A DNA stretch of 36,451 nt from Nocardioidaceae bacterium (GTDB lineage Bacteria > Actinomycetota > Actinomycetes > Propionibacteriales > Nocardioidaceae): NCBI GenBank assembly GCA_025980475.1, contig JAICXL010000021.1:1-36451 (forward strand), written 5' to 3'. The notes under the pieces were generated by a model that was not told the DNA's origin, did not search any database, and was given only the letters and a program-made list of their open reading frames with translations. Numbering within the stretch: the first letter of the stretch is position 1; the number at the start of each line of letters is the position of its first letter. A program made the position numbers and the translations under genes. This document shows, piece by piece, positions 8,554-17,047 of this stretch.

Positions 8554-10044
8554 TCAGCGGCCGCAACGACAGGCGCCGAGCGCACCCGCGATCCGGTCGA
8601 GGCGGTCCTGGACCCACAGCTCGTTGCGGTGCCGGACCCGGTCGGCGACGGCGACGAAGACCAGCCGGTCACCGTCGAGGTCGGTGGCGAGGCCGGCCAG
8701 CCCGTGCACGCCGGTCAGGGTGCCGGTCTTGGCCCGGACGCGGCCGCGGGCCGCCCGGTAGGCCTGGTCGAAGCGGTAGGTCAGCGAGCCGGTGAAGCCC
8801 GCGACCGGGAGGCCGGTGACCACGTCCCGGAGCTGGGGACGGTCCGGGCTGGACGCCGTCCGCAGCACCTCGATGAGCGTTCGGGCGGTGATCCGGTCGT
8901 GGCGGGAGAGGCCGCTGCCGTCATAGAGCCGGTCGCCGGTGGTGTCGATCCCCAGTCGGCGCAGCACGCCCAGAACCGAGCGGGTCGCCGCAGCGAAGGA
9001 GCCGCGGTGCGCCTCGGCGAGGCCGACGTGCCGGGCGAGCACCTCCGCGCCCATGTTGTCGCTGACGTCGAGCACGTGCTGGACGATCTCGCCCAGCGGG
9101 GCACTCTGCACCTCCGCGACGGCGACCGACCCCGCGGGAGCGCGCCCGGGCCGGGGGCCGGCGACCACCTTCACGCCGGCGCGCTCGAGGGCCCTGGCGA
9201 AGAGCTGGGCGGCGAAGCGCGCCGGGTTGTGGACGAAGCCGGGGCCGGCGGGGTCGCGGCCCTCGTCCACCCACAGGGCGCTGATCGGCGACACCACGTC
9301 GGCGTGGTACTCCTCGGGCCACTCCGGGTCGAAGGCCGGTCCGGAGAAGAGCGACGCGTCGTAGCTGAGGTCGATGCGCCGGAGGTGCTGGCGCAGCAGC
9401 GTGGCGGCCGCCTCGCGGGCCAGGGTGGTGAGGTCCGCGCGGGCCGGGTAGAGCCCGGCCGCCGCCTTGGGAGTGCTGGCCAGGAACGGGTCGCCACCGC
9501 CGACGAGGACGACCCGACGCGTGCCCGGCAGCTGCCGGACGGTGGTGCTGAACCTGGCCATCGGACCGAGCGACTCCAGGGCCGCGGTCGTGGTCAGCAG
9601 CTTGGTGGTCGAGGCCGGGGTCACCGCGCCGCGGCCGTGCCGGAAGAGCATCCGGCCGTCGTCGAGAGCGGCGACCGCGACCACGACGTGCCGGCCGAGC
9701 CGACCGGAGCCGAGGTACGGCGCGACCGCCCTCGCCACCTTCGCCGGCGAGGCGGGGCCACCGTCGACGGCCGCCGCCACGGGTCGGGCCGCCGCCAGCT
9801 GTGGCAGGTCGAGCCCGCGGGGCGGCAGCACGCGGGCCGGGTCGGTCCGGGGGTTCGGGCCGGCGAGCCGGTGGTTCCCGAGGTCGCCGTGCCAGCCGGC
9901 GACCGCGACTGCGAGCAGGACCAGCACCAGCAGCTCGGGGAGCCAGCCGCGGAGCCGGCGGAGGCGACGCCGCCGGGTCGGCTGGGGGTGGGATTGCTCA
10001 CGCTCGACCACTGCACCCCTTTCCGATGTCCCGATCGCAGCCAT
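8554..10044 (-). CDS. dacB: D-alanyl-D-alanine carboxypeptidase/endopeptidase (PBP4, S13 family)
   Basis: Trims or cleaves peptidoglycan stem peptides outside the membrane. After a basic N-terminus there is one transmembrane segment (about residues 36-50). The penicillin-binding motifs follow in order: S145-T-T-K148 (SxxK), SDN in [13 protein letters not shown] (about 327) and KTG in RAKTGTLTG (about 436). The insertion between the first two motifs (about 160-300) is typical of class C PBP4 enzymes. The length of 496 residues is normal. It is divergent from ppa across a 65-bp gap and heads the leftward housekeeping run. Confidence 0.94.
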   Translation of the reverse strand: MAAIGTSERGAVVEREQSHPQPTRRRRLRRLRGWLPELLVLVLLAVAVAGWHGDLGNHRLAGPNPRTDPARVLPPRGLDLPQLAAARPVAAAVDGGPASPAKVARAVAPYLGSGRLGRHVVVAVAALDDGRMLFRHGRGAVTPASTTKLLTTTAALESLGPMARFSTTVRQLPGTRRVVLVGGGDPFLASTPKAAAGLYPARADLTTLAREAAATLLRQHLRRIDLSYDASLFSGPAFDPEWPEEYHADVVSPISALWVDEGRDPAGPGFVHNPARFAAQLFARALERAGVKVVAGPRPGRAPAGSVAVAEVQSAPLGEIVQHVLDVSDNMGAEVLARHVGLAEAHRGSFAAATRSVLGVLRRLGIDTTGDRLYDGSGLSRHDRITARTLIEVLRTASSPDRPQLRDVVTGLPVAGFTGSLTYRFDQAYRAARGRVRAKTGTLTGVHGLAGLATDLDGDRLVFVAVADRVRHRNELWVQDRLDRIAGALGACRCGR

Positions 10045-10109
10045 TGTGCGCGAGACTGTGTCGGATGCGGTCGGCGCCCGGCCGCGAGGGCACGTGGAGA
10101 GGAAGAGCG

Positions 10110-10616
10110 GTGGACTTCGACGTCCTGGTGGAGATCCCGAAGGGTCAGCGCAACAAGTACGAGGTCGACCACGAGAGCGGTCGACTGCGGCTGGACCGCA
10201 CGCTGTTCACCTCCACGCAGTACCCGGCCGACTACGGGTTCATCGAGAACACCCTCGGCCTAGACGGTGACCCCCTCGACGCCCTGGTCCTGCTCCAGGA
10301 GCCGACCTTCCCCGGGTGTCTCATCCGGGCCCGCGCCATCGGGATGTTCCGGATGACCGACGAGGCCGGTGGCGACGACAAGGTGCTCTGCGTCCCGGCC
10401 ACCGACCCGCGGCTGGAGCACCTGCGCGACATCAACCACGTCTCGAAGTTCGACCGCCTCGAGATCCAGCACTTTTTCGAGGTCTACAAGGATCTCGAGC
10501 CCGGCAAGTCAGTCGAGGGTGCGGAGTGGGTCGGCCGCCACGATGCCGAGGCCGAGGTCACGGCGTCCTTCAAGCGGTTCGAGGAGCGTCTGAAGGAGAA
10601 GGCCGCCGGCCACTGA
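10110..10616 (+). CDS. ppa: Inorganic pyrophosphatase
   Basis: Hydrolyses pyrophosphate and so drives biosynthetic reactions forward. 168 residues from the GTG at 10110. The sequence contains the soluble family I signatures [33 protein letters not shown] and [10 protein letters not shown] (the metal-binding DxDxxD), plus DDKVLCVP and [10 protein letters not shown]. An AGAGGAAG ribosome-binding site at 10098-10105 fixes the start, although the frame is open further upstream. It ends against the convergent acyl-CoA oxidase gene with only 9 bp between the stops. Confidence 0.97.
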   Translation: MDFDVLVEIPKGQRNKYEVDHESGRLRLDRTLFTSTQYPADYGFIENTLGLDGDPLDALVLLQEPTFPGCLIRARAIGMFRMTDEAGGDDKVLCVPATDPRLEHLRDINHVSKFDRLEIQHFFEVYKDLEPGKSVEGAEWVGRHDAEAEVTASFKRFEERLKEKAAGH

Positions 10617-10628
10617 CGTCGGACGTCA
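10614..10628. terminator. Perfect palindrome holding both convergent stop codons
   Basis: TGACGTC, one G, then GACGTCA. The left TGA is the ppa stop. The right TCA is the complement of the acyl-CoA oxidase stop. Seven-base arms with a one-base centre form a weak hairpin at best and there is no T-tract, so a terminator role is only possible. Confidence 0.35.
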
Positions 10629-12566
10629 GCGGAGCATCTCGGCGCGCTGCAGCTCCTCGGGGACGGCGAAGGCGTCGACCAGGTCCGCTGCGAGCGGCCG
10701 CACCTTGCGGCAGAGCTGGCCGATCGTGCGGGTGATCTCCTTGGAGCGCTGGGAGGAGAGCCGGCCGTGCTCCATCCACCAGGCGCGGTCGTCCTCGATG
10801 ACCGAGAGCGCATAGAGGTCGCAGAGGTGGTTCAGCGCCACCTTGTTGTCGCCGTCCGGCAGGGCCGCCGTCTTCGCCGTGAACGCCTCCAGGACCAACC
10901 GGTCGACATGGGCGCGGGCAGCGCCGACGACGTGGGGCTGGCAGCGGCTGAACACCTCGGTGGGCTCCATCCCGCCGTCGATGCCGCGCTTCAGGCGGCG
11001 GGCGACCCCGGCCAGCATGTGCTCCTCGCGCCAGCGGAACATGGCCAGCTGGTACTCCGGGTCGAGCACGCCGGCCTCCTGGTCCCACTTGTCGTCGCCG
11101 CCGGGCAGCACGTCGCGGATGCGCTCGAGCAGCTTGTGCACCGCCGTCCGCTCGATCACGGTCTCGACCGCCACCTCGGCGACGAAGCGCACCATCCCCA
11201 GCTGGTCGAGGTCCTCGAACTCCGATGCGTAGTCGGTCAGCAGCCCCTTGGCCACCAGCTGCAGCAGCACGTGGTTGTCGCCCTCGAAGGTGGTGAAGAC
11301 GTCGGTGTCCGCCCTGAGCGCTCCCAGCCGGTTCGCCGAGAGGTAGCCGGCACCGCCACAGGCCTCCCGACACTCCTGGACGGTGTCGCTGGCGTGCCAG
11401 GTGCCCAGCGCCTTGGTGCCGGCCGCCCGCGACTCGAGGGCGCGTCGCCGGCGCTCGTCGGCCGCGTCCGGGTTGCTGAACACCTCGTGCAGCTCGGCGA
11501 CGAGCACCTCCTGGGCGAAGTGCAGGCCGTAGGTGCGCGCCAGCCGCGGGAGCAGCCGGCGCTGGTGCATTCCGTAGTCGAGCAGCAGCTCGTCGGTGGT
11601 GCCGCCGGGCGCCCCGAACTGCCGCCGCCGGTTGGCGTAGCGCACGGCGACGGCGAGCGCGACCTTGCTGGCGTTGATTGCCGCGCCGCCGACCGAGACC
11701 CGGCCCTGGACCAGGGTCCCGAGCATGGTGAAGAACCGCCGGTCGGGGTTGAGAATGCTCGACCGGTAGACACCGTCCTCGGTGACCTGGGCGTACCTGT
11801 CGAGCAGGTTCTCCCGCGGCACCCTGACCTCGTCGAACCAGATCCGGCCGTTGTCGACGCCGTTCAGGCCGATCTTCGGGCCGTCGTCCTCGATGCGGAC
11901 ACCGGGGCAGAGCCGCCCCTCGCCGTCACGGATCGGCACGACGAACGCATGCACCCCCTCGGACCTGCCCTCGAGCACGAGCTGCGCGAACACCACAGCC
12001 GTGCTCGCGTGGCAGGCCGCGTTGCCGATGTAGTCCTTGCGCGCGCTGTCGTCAGGCGTGCTCAGGACGAACTCGCGAGCTGTGCCGTCATAGGTCGCGG
12101 TCGTGGCCAGGGCCTGCACGTTGGAGCCGTGACCGGTCTCGGTCATCGCGAAGCAGCCGACGAGGTCGCCGCTGATCGCGTCGGCCAGCCAGGTCTCGTG
12201 GTGGCGCCGGGTGCCGAGGTGCAGCAGGGCTCCGCCGAAGAGCCCGAACTGGACACCGGACTTCACCAGCACCGAGAGGTCCCCGAAGGCGAGCGTCTCG
12301 AAGGCCGCGATGGAGGCGCCGATGTCAGCTCCGCCGCCGTACTCCTCGGGGAACCCGAGACTGGAGGCGCCGCTGCCCGCCATCTCCAGGATCACCTCGA
12401 GGACGCGGTCACGGAACTCGTCGCGGCCCATGGTGATCGCCTCGTCGAGGATCTCCGCGTGGCTGGTCAGGTTCTCCCGGACCATGGTGCGCACCTCGAC
12501 GTGCACCCCGTCGAGCAGTGCAGTGAGGGCGGGCACGTCGATCACGGGTCGGACGTAGTCGGCCAT
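10626..12566 (-). CDS. Acyl-CoA oxidase / large acyl-CoA dehydrogenase-like flavoprotein
   Basis: 646 residues, far above the roughly 390 of a standard acyl-CoA dehydrogenase and matching the acyl-CoA oxidase fold. The central domain has CFAMTETGHGSNVQALATTA (FAD/substrate region), then RFFTMLGTLVQGRVSVGGAA and RRRQFGAP. A CREACGGAGYLSANR segment and FEGDNHVLLQLVAKG follow; the glutamate of FEGDN is the likely catalytic base. A helical C-terminal domain (about 450-646) is the oxidase-type extension. It should catalyse alpha-beta desaturation of an acyl-CoA, with FAD reoxidised by oxygen if it is a true oxidase. It stands alone, convergent with ppa. The chain-length preference cannot be read from the sequence. 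Confidence 0.88.
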   Translation of the reverse strand: MADYVRPVIDVPALTALLDGVHVEVRTMVRENLTSHAEILDEAITMGRDEFRDRVLEVILEMAGSGASSLGFPEEYGGGADIGASIAAFETLAFGDLSVLVKSGVQFGLFGGALLHLGTRRHHETWLADAISGDLVGCFAMTETGHGSNVQALATTATYDGTAREFVLSTPDDSARKDYIGNAACHASTAVVFAQLVLEGRSEGVHAFVVPIRDGEGRLCPGVRIEDDGPKIGLNGVDNGRIWFDEVRVPRENLLDRYAQVTEDGVYRSSILNPDRRFFTMLGTLVQGRVSVGGAAINASKVALAVAVRYANRRRQFGAPGGTTDELLLDYGMHQRRLLPRLARTYGLHFAQEVLVAELHEVFSNPDAADERRRRALESRAAGTKALGTWHASDTVQECREACGGAGYLSANRLGALRADTDVFTTFEGDNHVLLQLVAKGLLTDYASEFEDLDQLGMVRFVAEVAVETVIERTAVHKLLERIRDVLPGGDDKWDQEAGVLDPEYQLAMFRWREEHMLAGVARRLKRGIDGGMEPTEVFSRCQPHVVGAARAHVDRLVLEAFTAKTAALPDGDNKVALNHLCDLYALSVIEDDRAWWMEHGRLSSQRSKEITRTIGQLCRKVRPLAADLVDAFAVPEELQRAEMLR

Positions 12567-12632
12567 GGCACCACTCTCCCACCACCGCTGGGCCGGCCCC
12601 GTCGGGCATCCGGCGCACGTGCCCGGGAGGGT

Positions 12633-12662
12633 GTCTGCCGGCCGCCCTCACGGCCGGCAGAC
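12633..12662 (-). terminator. Strong hairpin after the NlpC/P60 gene
   Basis: GTCTGCCGGCC (12633-12643) and GGCCGGCAGAC (12652-12662) form a perfect 11-bp stem with an 8-base loop, starting 6 bases past the stop codon at 12668. No long T-run follows, which is usual for high-GC intrinsic terminators. It lies in the 101-bp gap before the acyl-CoA oxidase gene. Confidence 0.7.
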
Positions 12663-12667
12663 AAGCC

Positions 12668-13981
12668 TCAGAGCCGGACGGCGAAGTCCGGGAACCAGCT
12701 GTAGATCGAGTCGTAGCGGACGTAGCTCCCGGTGTGCGGGGACTCGATGAACCGCCCGTCGCCCAGGTAGAGGGCGACGTGGTGGATGCCGGCCGGCGTG
12801 CCGTCATAGGTCCAGAAGAGCAGGTCACCGCGCCGGAGGTTGGTCACCGCCACCGGAGTGCCGGCCCAGTACTGCTCGGCCGCCGTGCGGGGGAGGTAGA
12901 CCCCGGCCGCCTGCCAGGCGCGGAGCATCAGGCCCGAGCAGTCGAAGCGGTCCGGGCCGGTGCCCCCCCACAGGTAGGGCTTGCCGAGCTGGGCCTTGGC
13001 GAAGTCGATGGCGGTCTCGATCGTCTTCCTCGGCAGTGACCCCGGGTTGCCGGTCGGGGGCGGCGCGGGCGTCCCGGGCGCGGCGATCGAGCCGCCGCCA
13101 GAGCCGGCGGCCTGCGCGTCCTGCTGTGCCTGCCGTGCCTGCTGCTGGGCGGCCCGGGCCTGCTGCCTGGCTGCCGCAGCGGCGGCGCGCTGCTCGGCGA
13201 GCGCCTTGGCCCGTGCGGCGGCGGCGGCCTTCTCCCGCGCGATGCGCTCGAGGGCGTCCTGCCGCTGGCGGGCCAGGGTGAGGGAGATGTTCTGCGCCGC
13301 GGACAGCTCGCTGATCAGCTGGTCCCGCTGCTGGGAGACCTGGGCTTCCTTGCCCTGGGCGCTGGTCGCCAGCGAGGCCGCCTGGTCGCGCGCCTGCCGG
13401 GCCCGCTCGGCGAGCTTCTCCTGGTGCTGCTGGGCCTGTTGGGCCTTGGTGGCGTAGACGTCCGCGAGGGCACTGACGGCCCGGAACTCCGCGTAACGGG
13501 CCTGCAGCGAGTCGCCGGCGCTCTGCACCACACCGATCTTGGCCATCAGGCCCTGCGGTCCATCGGCGCCCAGCAGGGCGGTCATCGCGTTGAGATCGGT
13601 GCCCTGCTGGTAGCTCTGCGTGGCCAGGTGGGCGATCTGCTCGCGTTGCGCTGCGACCCGTGCCCGTGCCCGAGCGGCATCCGTGCGGGCCTGGGCGGTC
13701 TCCTGCCTGGCCTGCCGCAGGGCCCACACAGCCCCGTTGTAGCTCTCCGAGGCGATCTCGGCCGCGGTGTTTGCGGCGTCGGCCTGCTGCTGGGCGACGA
13801 CCAGGGCCGCCCGGATCTCGGCGACCGACTTCGCCTTCTCGGCGACGGCCTGCTTCGCCGCGTCGACCTTGGCCTGGCTCGGGTAGGGATCCTTCGGGTC
13901 CGCGTTGGCCGCACCGACGCCGGCCGCCAGGACGGCGGCAGCCGTCAGCGCCGACAGCGTGGTCCGGATACTCGTGCGCAC
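12668..13981 (-). CDS. Secreted NlpC/P60 peptidoglycan endopeptidase with coiled coil
   Basis: 437 residues. An N-terminal signal peptide ends near AANADP (about 28). A long Ala/Gln/Arg-rich coiled coil covers about 38-275, and a Pro/Gly linker follows (about 290-315). The C-terminal NlpC/P60 domain has the catalytic cysteine in RFDCSGL (C348) and the histidine in GIHHVALYLG (about H400). This is the architecture of RipA/RipC-type D,L-endopeptidases, which cleave stem peptides during cell separation; in that group the coiled coil partners with or restrains the enzyme. The start is a GTG with a weak AAAGGG about 9 bases upstream. The long gap upstream carries a structured leader and an MtrA-like direct repeat, both annotated separately. 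Confidence 0.93.
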   Translation of the reverse strand: MRTSIRTTLSALTAAAVLAAGVGAANADPKDPYPSQAKVDAAKQAVAEKAKSVAEIRAALVVAQQQADAANTAAEIASESYNGAVWALRQARQETAQARTDAARARARVAAQREQIAHLATQSYQQGTDLNAMTALLGADGPQGLMAKIGVVQSAGDSLQARYAEFRAVSALADVYATKAQQAQQHQEKLAERARQARDQAASLATSAQGKEAQVSQQRDQLISELSAAQNISLTLARQRQDALERIAREKAAAAARAKALAEQRAAAAAARQQARAAQQQARQAQQDAQAAGSGGGSIAAPGTPAPPPTGNPGSLPRKTIETAIDFAKAQLGKPYLWGGTGPDRFDCSGLMLRAWQAAGVYLPRTAAEQYWAGTPVAVTNLRRGDLLFWTYDGTPAGIHHVALYLGDGRFIESPHTGSYVRYDSIYSWFPDFAVRL

Positions 13982-13987
13982 TCTCGC

Positions 13988-14052
13988 GAGCCCTTTCGCT
14001 AGGAGCCCGAGCCGCTTCCCCGCGGCTCGGGTCGGACGCCACGCTAGGGCTC
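13988..14052 (-). promoter_or_regulatory. Nested stem-loop in the leader of the NlpC/P60 gene
   Basis: An inner stem of CCCGAGCCGC (14006-14015) with GCGGCTCGGG (14022-14031) is a perfect 10 bp around a 6-base loop. An outer pairing of GAGCCC (13988-13993) with GGGCTC (14047-14052) encloses it, and CGCTAGG occurs twice between the arms. The structure ends a few bases before the GTG start, so it would sit in the 5' untranslated RNA. I looked for c-di-AMP (ydaO) riboswitch signatures, common before such genes, and did not find them. Confidence 0.5.
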
Positions 14053-14181
14053 ATCTGCCACAAGGGGAACAGTTTTCCCAAAAAATCCCGCATTACACGG
14101 CGTGTCGAGTTGACGAATTACATCAATGTAGTTTTTGAAGCGACGCGAAATCGGGGCACAACACGCAAAACAGGCACACTG

Positions 14182-14206
14182 CTGTGACCTCTGTGATTCC
14201 TGTGAT
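14182..14206 (-). promoter_or_regulatory. Three 9-bp direct repeats resembling an MtrA box
   Basis: CTGTGAC at 14182, CTGTGAT at 14191 and CTGTGAT at 14200, exactly 9 bp apart; on the minus strand these read TCACAG-type repeats. The response regulator MtrA of actinobacteria is known to bind GTCACA-like direct repeats of about 9 bp and to control cell-wall hydrolase genes. The array is about 200 bp upstream of the NlpC/P60 start, which is rather far. Confidence 0.5.
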
Positions 14207-14341
14207 CCGAAGGCGTGGCGTCGGGGGCGCTGCACGCGCTCTGCGGCCCGGTTTAGACCGGGGCGGTCAGCTTTCGCCGTTCAGGAGCCTGAGGTCACCG
14301 GCGGTGGTAGGGCACCCAGGCCCCGGGGAACCCCTTCCCGG

Positions 14342-15376
14342 TCACGGTGGGGTGAGCTCGGCGGTCCTCGAGGGGTCCATCACCACGCGGACGGGAGCAC
14401 CCACGGGCACGTCCTCGTGCGGCTGGGCCACCCCGTCGACGACGCCGACCCCGTCGACGTCCAGCCGCAACCGGATCTGCTCAGGAGTGACCCGGGCCGC
14501 CAGCACCCGTGCGGCCAGCGGGCCGGACGCATCCACCCGGAGCGCGGACCGGCGCAGCGCCAGGCTGGTCCCGGACGCGGCCGCGTCGGTCGTCCGGCGA
14601 AGGGCAGCAGCGGCGGGGCCGGTCACGACGTTGGCGTAGCCGAGGAACAGGGCCGTCCAGGGGTCGCGCGGGTGCGCCCAGACGTCCGCCACCGTGCCGT
14701 GCTGCACCAGGCGCCCGTCGCGCATCACCGCCATCCGGTCGGCGACCGCGAAGGCCTCGTCCTGGTCGTGGGTGACCAGGATCGCCGTGGTGCCGGCACG
14801 CGCGAGGATCTCGCGCAGGTCGCCGGCCAGCCGCTCCCGCAGGCCCCGGTCGAGGGCGCTGAGCGGCTCGTCGAGGAGCAGCAGGCTCGGGTCGACGGCC
14901 AGGGCCCGCGCGAGCGCGACCCGTTGCCGTTCCCCTCCCGAGAGGGTGGCCGGCATCCGGTCGCCGTACGACGGCAGTCCGACGAGCGCGAGCAGCTCCT
15001 CGACGCGGCTGTCGATGGCCTTGCGTGGCCGGCGCCGCAACCGCAGCGGGTAGCCGACGTTGCGGGCCACGCTCTGGTGGGGGAAGAGCTGTCCGTCCTG
15101 GAACATCAGCGCGAAGCCGCGCCGGTGGGCGGGCACGTGGAGGAGGTCCCTCCCGTCGTGGCAGACCCGGCCCGCGTCGGGCTCCTCGAGGCCGGCGATG
15201 ACCCGCAGCAGCGTGGACTTGCCGCAGCCGGACGGTCCGAGGACCGCCAGCACGTGGCCGGCCGGCAGGTCCAGGCTGACGTCGTCGACGGCGACCGTCT
15301 CGCCGCGCTTCCCGGGGGCCGGCGAGGGGAACCGCACGGTGACGCCGATGAGCGAGAGGGCGGGCTGCTCGGCCAT
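14342..15376 (-). CDS. thiQ: Thiamine ABC transporter ATP-binding protein
   Basis: 344 residues. Walker A GPSGCGKST, Q-loop LMFQDGQLFPH, signature LSGGERQRVALARAL, Walker B LLLLDEPLSALD and H-loop LVTHDQDEA are all present, so the ATPase should be active. Enterobacterial ThiQ is only about 230 residues; here an extra C-terminal domain (about 245-344) with short beta-strand-like segments looks like a TOBE-type regulatory domain. The assignment to thiamine rests on the operon (binding protein and fused permease) and the TPP riboswitch upstream. It starts 2 bp after the permease gene ends. Confidence 0.9.
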   Translation of the reverse strand: MAEQPALSLIGVTVRFPSPAPGKRGETVAVDDVSLDLPAGHVLAVLGPSGCGKSTLLRVIAGLEEPDAGRVCHDGRDLLHVPAHRRGFALMFQDGQLFPHQSVARNVGYPLRLRRRPRKAIDSRVEELLALVGLPSYGDRMPATLSGGERQRVALARALAVDPSLLLLDEPLSALDRGLRERLAGDLREILARAGTTAILVTHDQDEAFAVADRMAVMRDGRLVQHGTVADVWAHPRDPWTALFLGYANVVTGPAAAALRRTTDAAASGTSLALRRSALRVDASGPLAARVLAARVTPEQIRLRLDVDGVGVVDGVAQPHEDVPVGAPVRVVMDPSRTAELTPP

Positions 15377-15378
15377 GG

Positions 15379-17019
15379 TCAGAAGGCTCCCATCGATCCG
15401 ACCCGGAGCCGCTCGACGACCAGCATCACCAGCGCAGTGGCCGCTGCCAGGATCACCGAGGCCGCCATCGCCATCCCGAAGTTCTGCTCACCGGGCCGGG
15501 CGATCAGCTGGTAGATCACCACGGGCAGGGTCGGGTTGTCGCTGCGGGCCAGGAAGCTGGTCGCGCCGAACTCACCGAGCGAGACCGCGAACGCGAAGCC
15601 GGTCGCTGCCAGCAGTGCCCGCCACGCGGTGGGCAGGTCCACCGCGAGCAGCACGCGGACGGGCCCGGCGCCCAAGGACGCCGCGGCCTGGCGTTGGCGC
15701 GGGTCGATCGAGCGCAGCACCGGCGCGACCGTGCGTACGACGAGCGGCAGGGCGACCATCGCCTGCGCGATCGGGATCAGCGCGGGCGACGTGCGCAGGT
15801 CGATCGGCGGGCGGTCCAGGGTGATCAGGAATCCGAAGCCGAGCGTCACCGCGGAGACGCCGAGCGGCAGCATGAACACGGCGTCGAAGACGCCCACCAC
15901 CCGGCGGGCGGCAGCCCTCCGGGGGCGCCTGGAGACGAGGAACGCCACCAGCGTGCCGAGGCTGAGCGCGAGCGCCGCCGCCCCCAGCGCGATCTCGAAT
16001 GAGTTCCGCAGCCCGACCAGGGCCGGCACCAGGAGGGCGTCGCGCTCGCCGGTCGTGCCCAGCGCCCGGTAGTTGCCCAGCCCCCACCCGTCTGCCGTCC
16101 GCAGGGACGCCACGACGAGCTCGACGATGGGCGCCATCAGGAAGACCAGCACGAGAAGGGTCCAGCCGAATGCCGGGAGGTGTCGCCTGCCGGGCCGCCG
16201 GAGCAGGTCCGCCGTGCGGGTGACCGGGGGGGTGTCCCGGTGGGCGCGCGCCGAGAGGAGCAGGAGCACGGTGATCACCGCGACCTGGAGCACCGACAGC
16301 GCCGCGGCGCCGGTCAGGTCGAGCTCCTGGGTGGTGAGCTGGTAGATCTCGGTCTCGATGTTGGCGTAGCGCAGCCCGCCCATCACCAGCACCACCCCGA
16401 AGGCGGTCGCGCAGAAGAGGAAGACCACCGAGGCCGCGGACACGATGCCGGGGAGCAGCGCCGGCAGCGTGACGGTCCGGAAGACCTGCAGCGGGGTCGC
16501 CCCGAGGGCGGCAGCCGCCTGGCCCTGCCGCGGGTCGAGGCCGGCCCAGAAGGAGCCGACGGTGCGAACCACGACGCTGACGTTGAAGAACACCAGCGCC
16601 GCGACGATGGCCGCCGCGGTGCCGTCGAGGTGCAGGAAGCCGAGCGGTCCGGAGCTGACGAGCAGCTGGCGGAAGGCGACGCCCACCACGACCGTCGGCA
16701 GCACGAAGGGCACCATGGTCAGCGCGCGGAGCAGGTCGCGTCCCGGGAACCGCAACCGGTGCAGCACCCAGGCGACCGGGACGCCGAGCAGCACCGAGCC
16801 CGCGGTGCCCGCCGCGGCCGACCAGAGGGTGAACCACAGCGCTCGCTGGACGATCGACCGCTCGAACACTGGCACGACCTGGCCGGGAGCGAACGACCCG
16901 TCGACCCAGAAGCCTCGCGCGAGCATGCCGCCGACGGGGTAGAGGAAGAACAGGGCGATCACCGCGAGGGGCACGGCGGCCAGGAGGGCATAGCCGGCCC
17001 TGGCCCGCAGCGTGCCCAT
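15379..17019 (-). CDS. thiP: Thiamine ABC transporter permease, two fused permease halves
   Basis: 546 residues with about 12 hydrophobic segments arranged as two homologous membrane halves. Each has the EAA-loop type motif: AAAALGATPLQVFRTVTLPAL in the first half and AAASLGAGPVRVLLAVDLP in the second, and these loops dock on the ATPase. This duplicated layout is characteristic of ThiP and the iron transporter FbpB; the TPP riboswitch decides for thiamine. It lies between thiB (28 bp) and thiQ (2 bp). Confidence 0.92.
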   Translation of the reverse strand: MGTLRARAGYALLAAVPLAVIALFFLYPVGGMLARGFWVDGSFAPGQVVPVFERSIVQRALWFTLWSAAAGTAGSVLLGVPVAWVLHRLRFPGRDLLRALTMVPFVLPTVVVGVAFRQLLVSSGPLGFLHLDGTAAAIVAALVFFNVSVVVRTVGSFWAGLDPRQGQAAAALGATPLQVFRTVTLPALLPGIVSAASVVFLFCATAFGVVLVMGGLRYANIETEIYQLTTQELDLTGAAALSVLQVAVITVLLLLSARAHRDTPPVTRTADLLRRPGRRHLPAFGWTLLVLVFLMAPIVELVVASLRTADGWGLGNYRALGTTGERDALLVPALVGLRNSFEIALGAAALALSLGTLVAFLVSRRPRRAAARRVVGVFDAVFMLPLGVSAVTLGFGFLITLDRPPIDLRTSPALIPIAQAMVALPLVVRTVAPVLRSIDPRQRQAAASLGAGPVRVLLAVDLPTAWRALLAATGFAFAVSLGEFGATSFLARSDNPTLPVVIYQLIARPGEQNFGMAMAASVILAAATALVMLVVERLRVGSMGAF

Positions 17020-17047
17020 CAGCCGCCGCCCGTGCTCTGCGGCGCGG

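Larger units (their letters stand above)
13982..14341. other. 360-bp intergenic region upstream of the NlpC/P60 gene
   Basis: No gene is visible. The region is noticeably more AT-rich than its surroundings at 14060-14175. It contains a nested stem-loop (13988-14052), an ACACG-G-CGTGT palindrome near 14095, a TACAT/ATGTA palindrome near 14130, and three 9-bp-spaced CTGTGAY repeats (14182-14206). It must hold the NlpC/P60 promoter, but I could not settle on one convincing -35/-10 pair. The thiQ gene ends at its right edge. Confidence 0.7.

Noticed and set aside
7441-10263. A 940-residue plus-strand open frame opposite the DUF2342 and dacB genes
   Set aside because: Low-complexity composition and no motif; both minus-strand genes have intact catalytic motifs.
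13982-14060. c-di-AMP (ydaO) riboswitch before the NlpC/P60 gene
   Set aside because: Expected by analogy with other actinobacteria, but the conserved core elements are not found in the leader; only simple stems are seen.
14111-14150. Plus-strand promoter (TTGACG ...) in the NlpC/P60 upstream region
   Set aside because: No plus-strand gene lies downstream; both neighbouring genes are on the minus strand.
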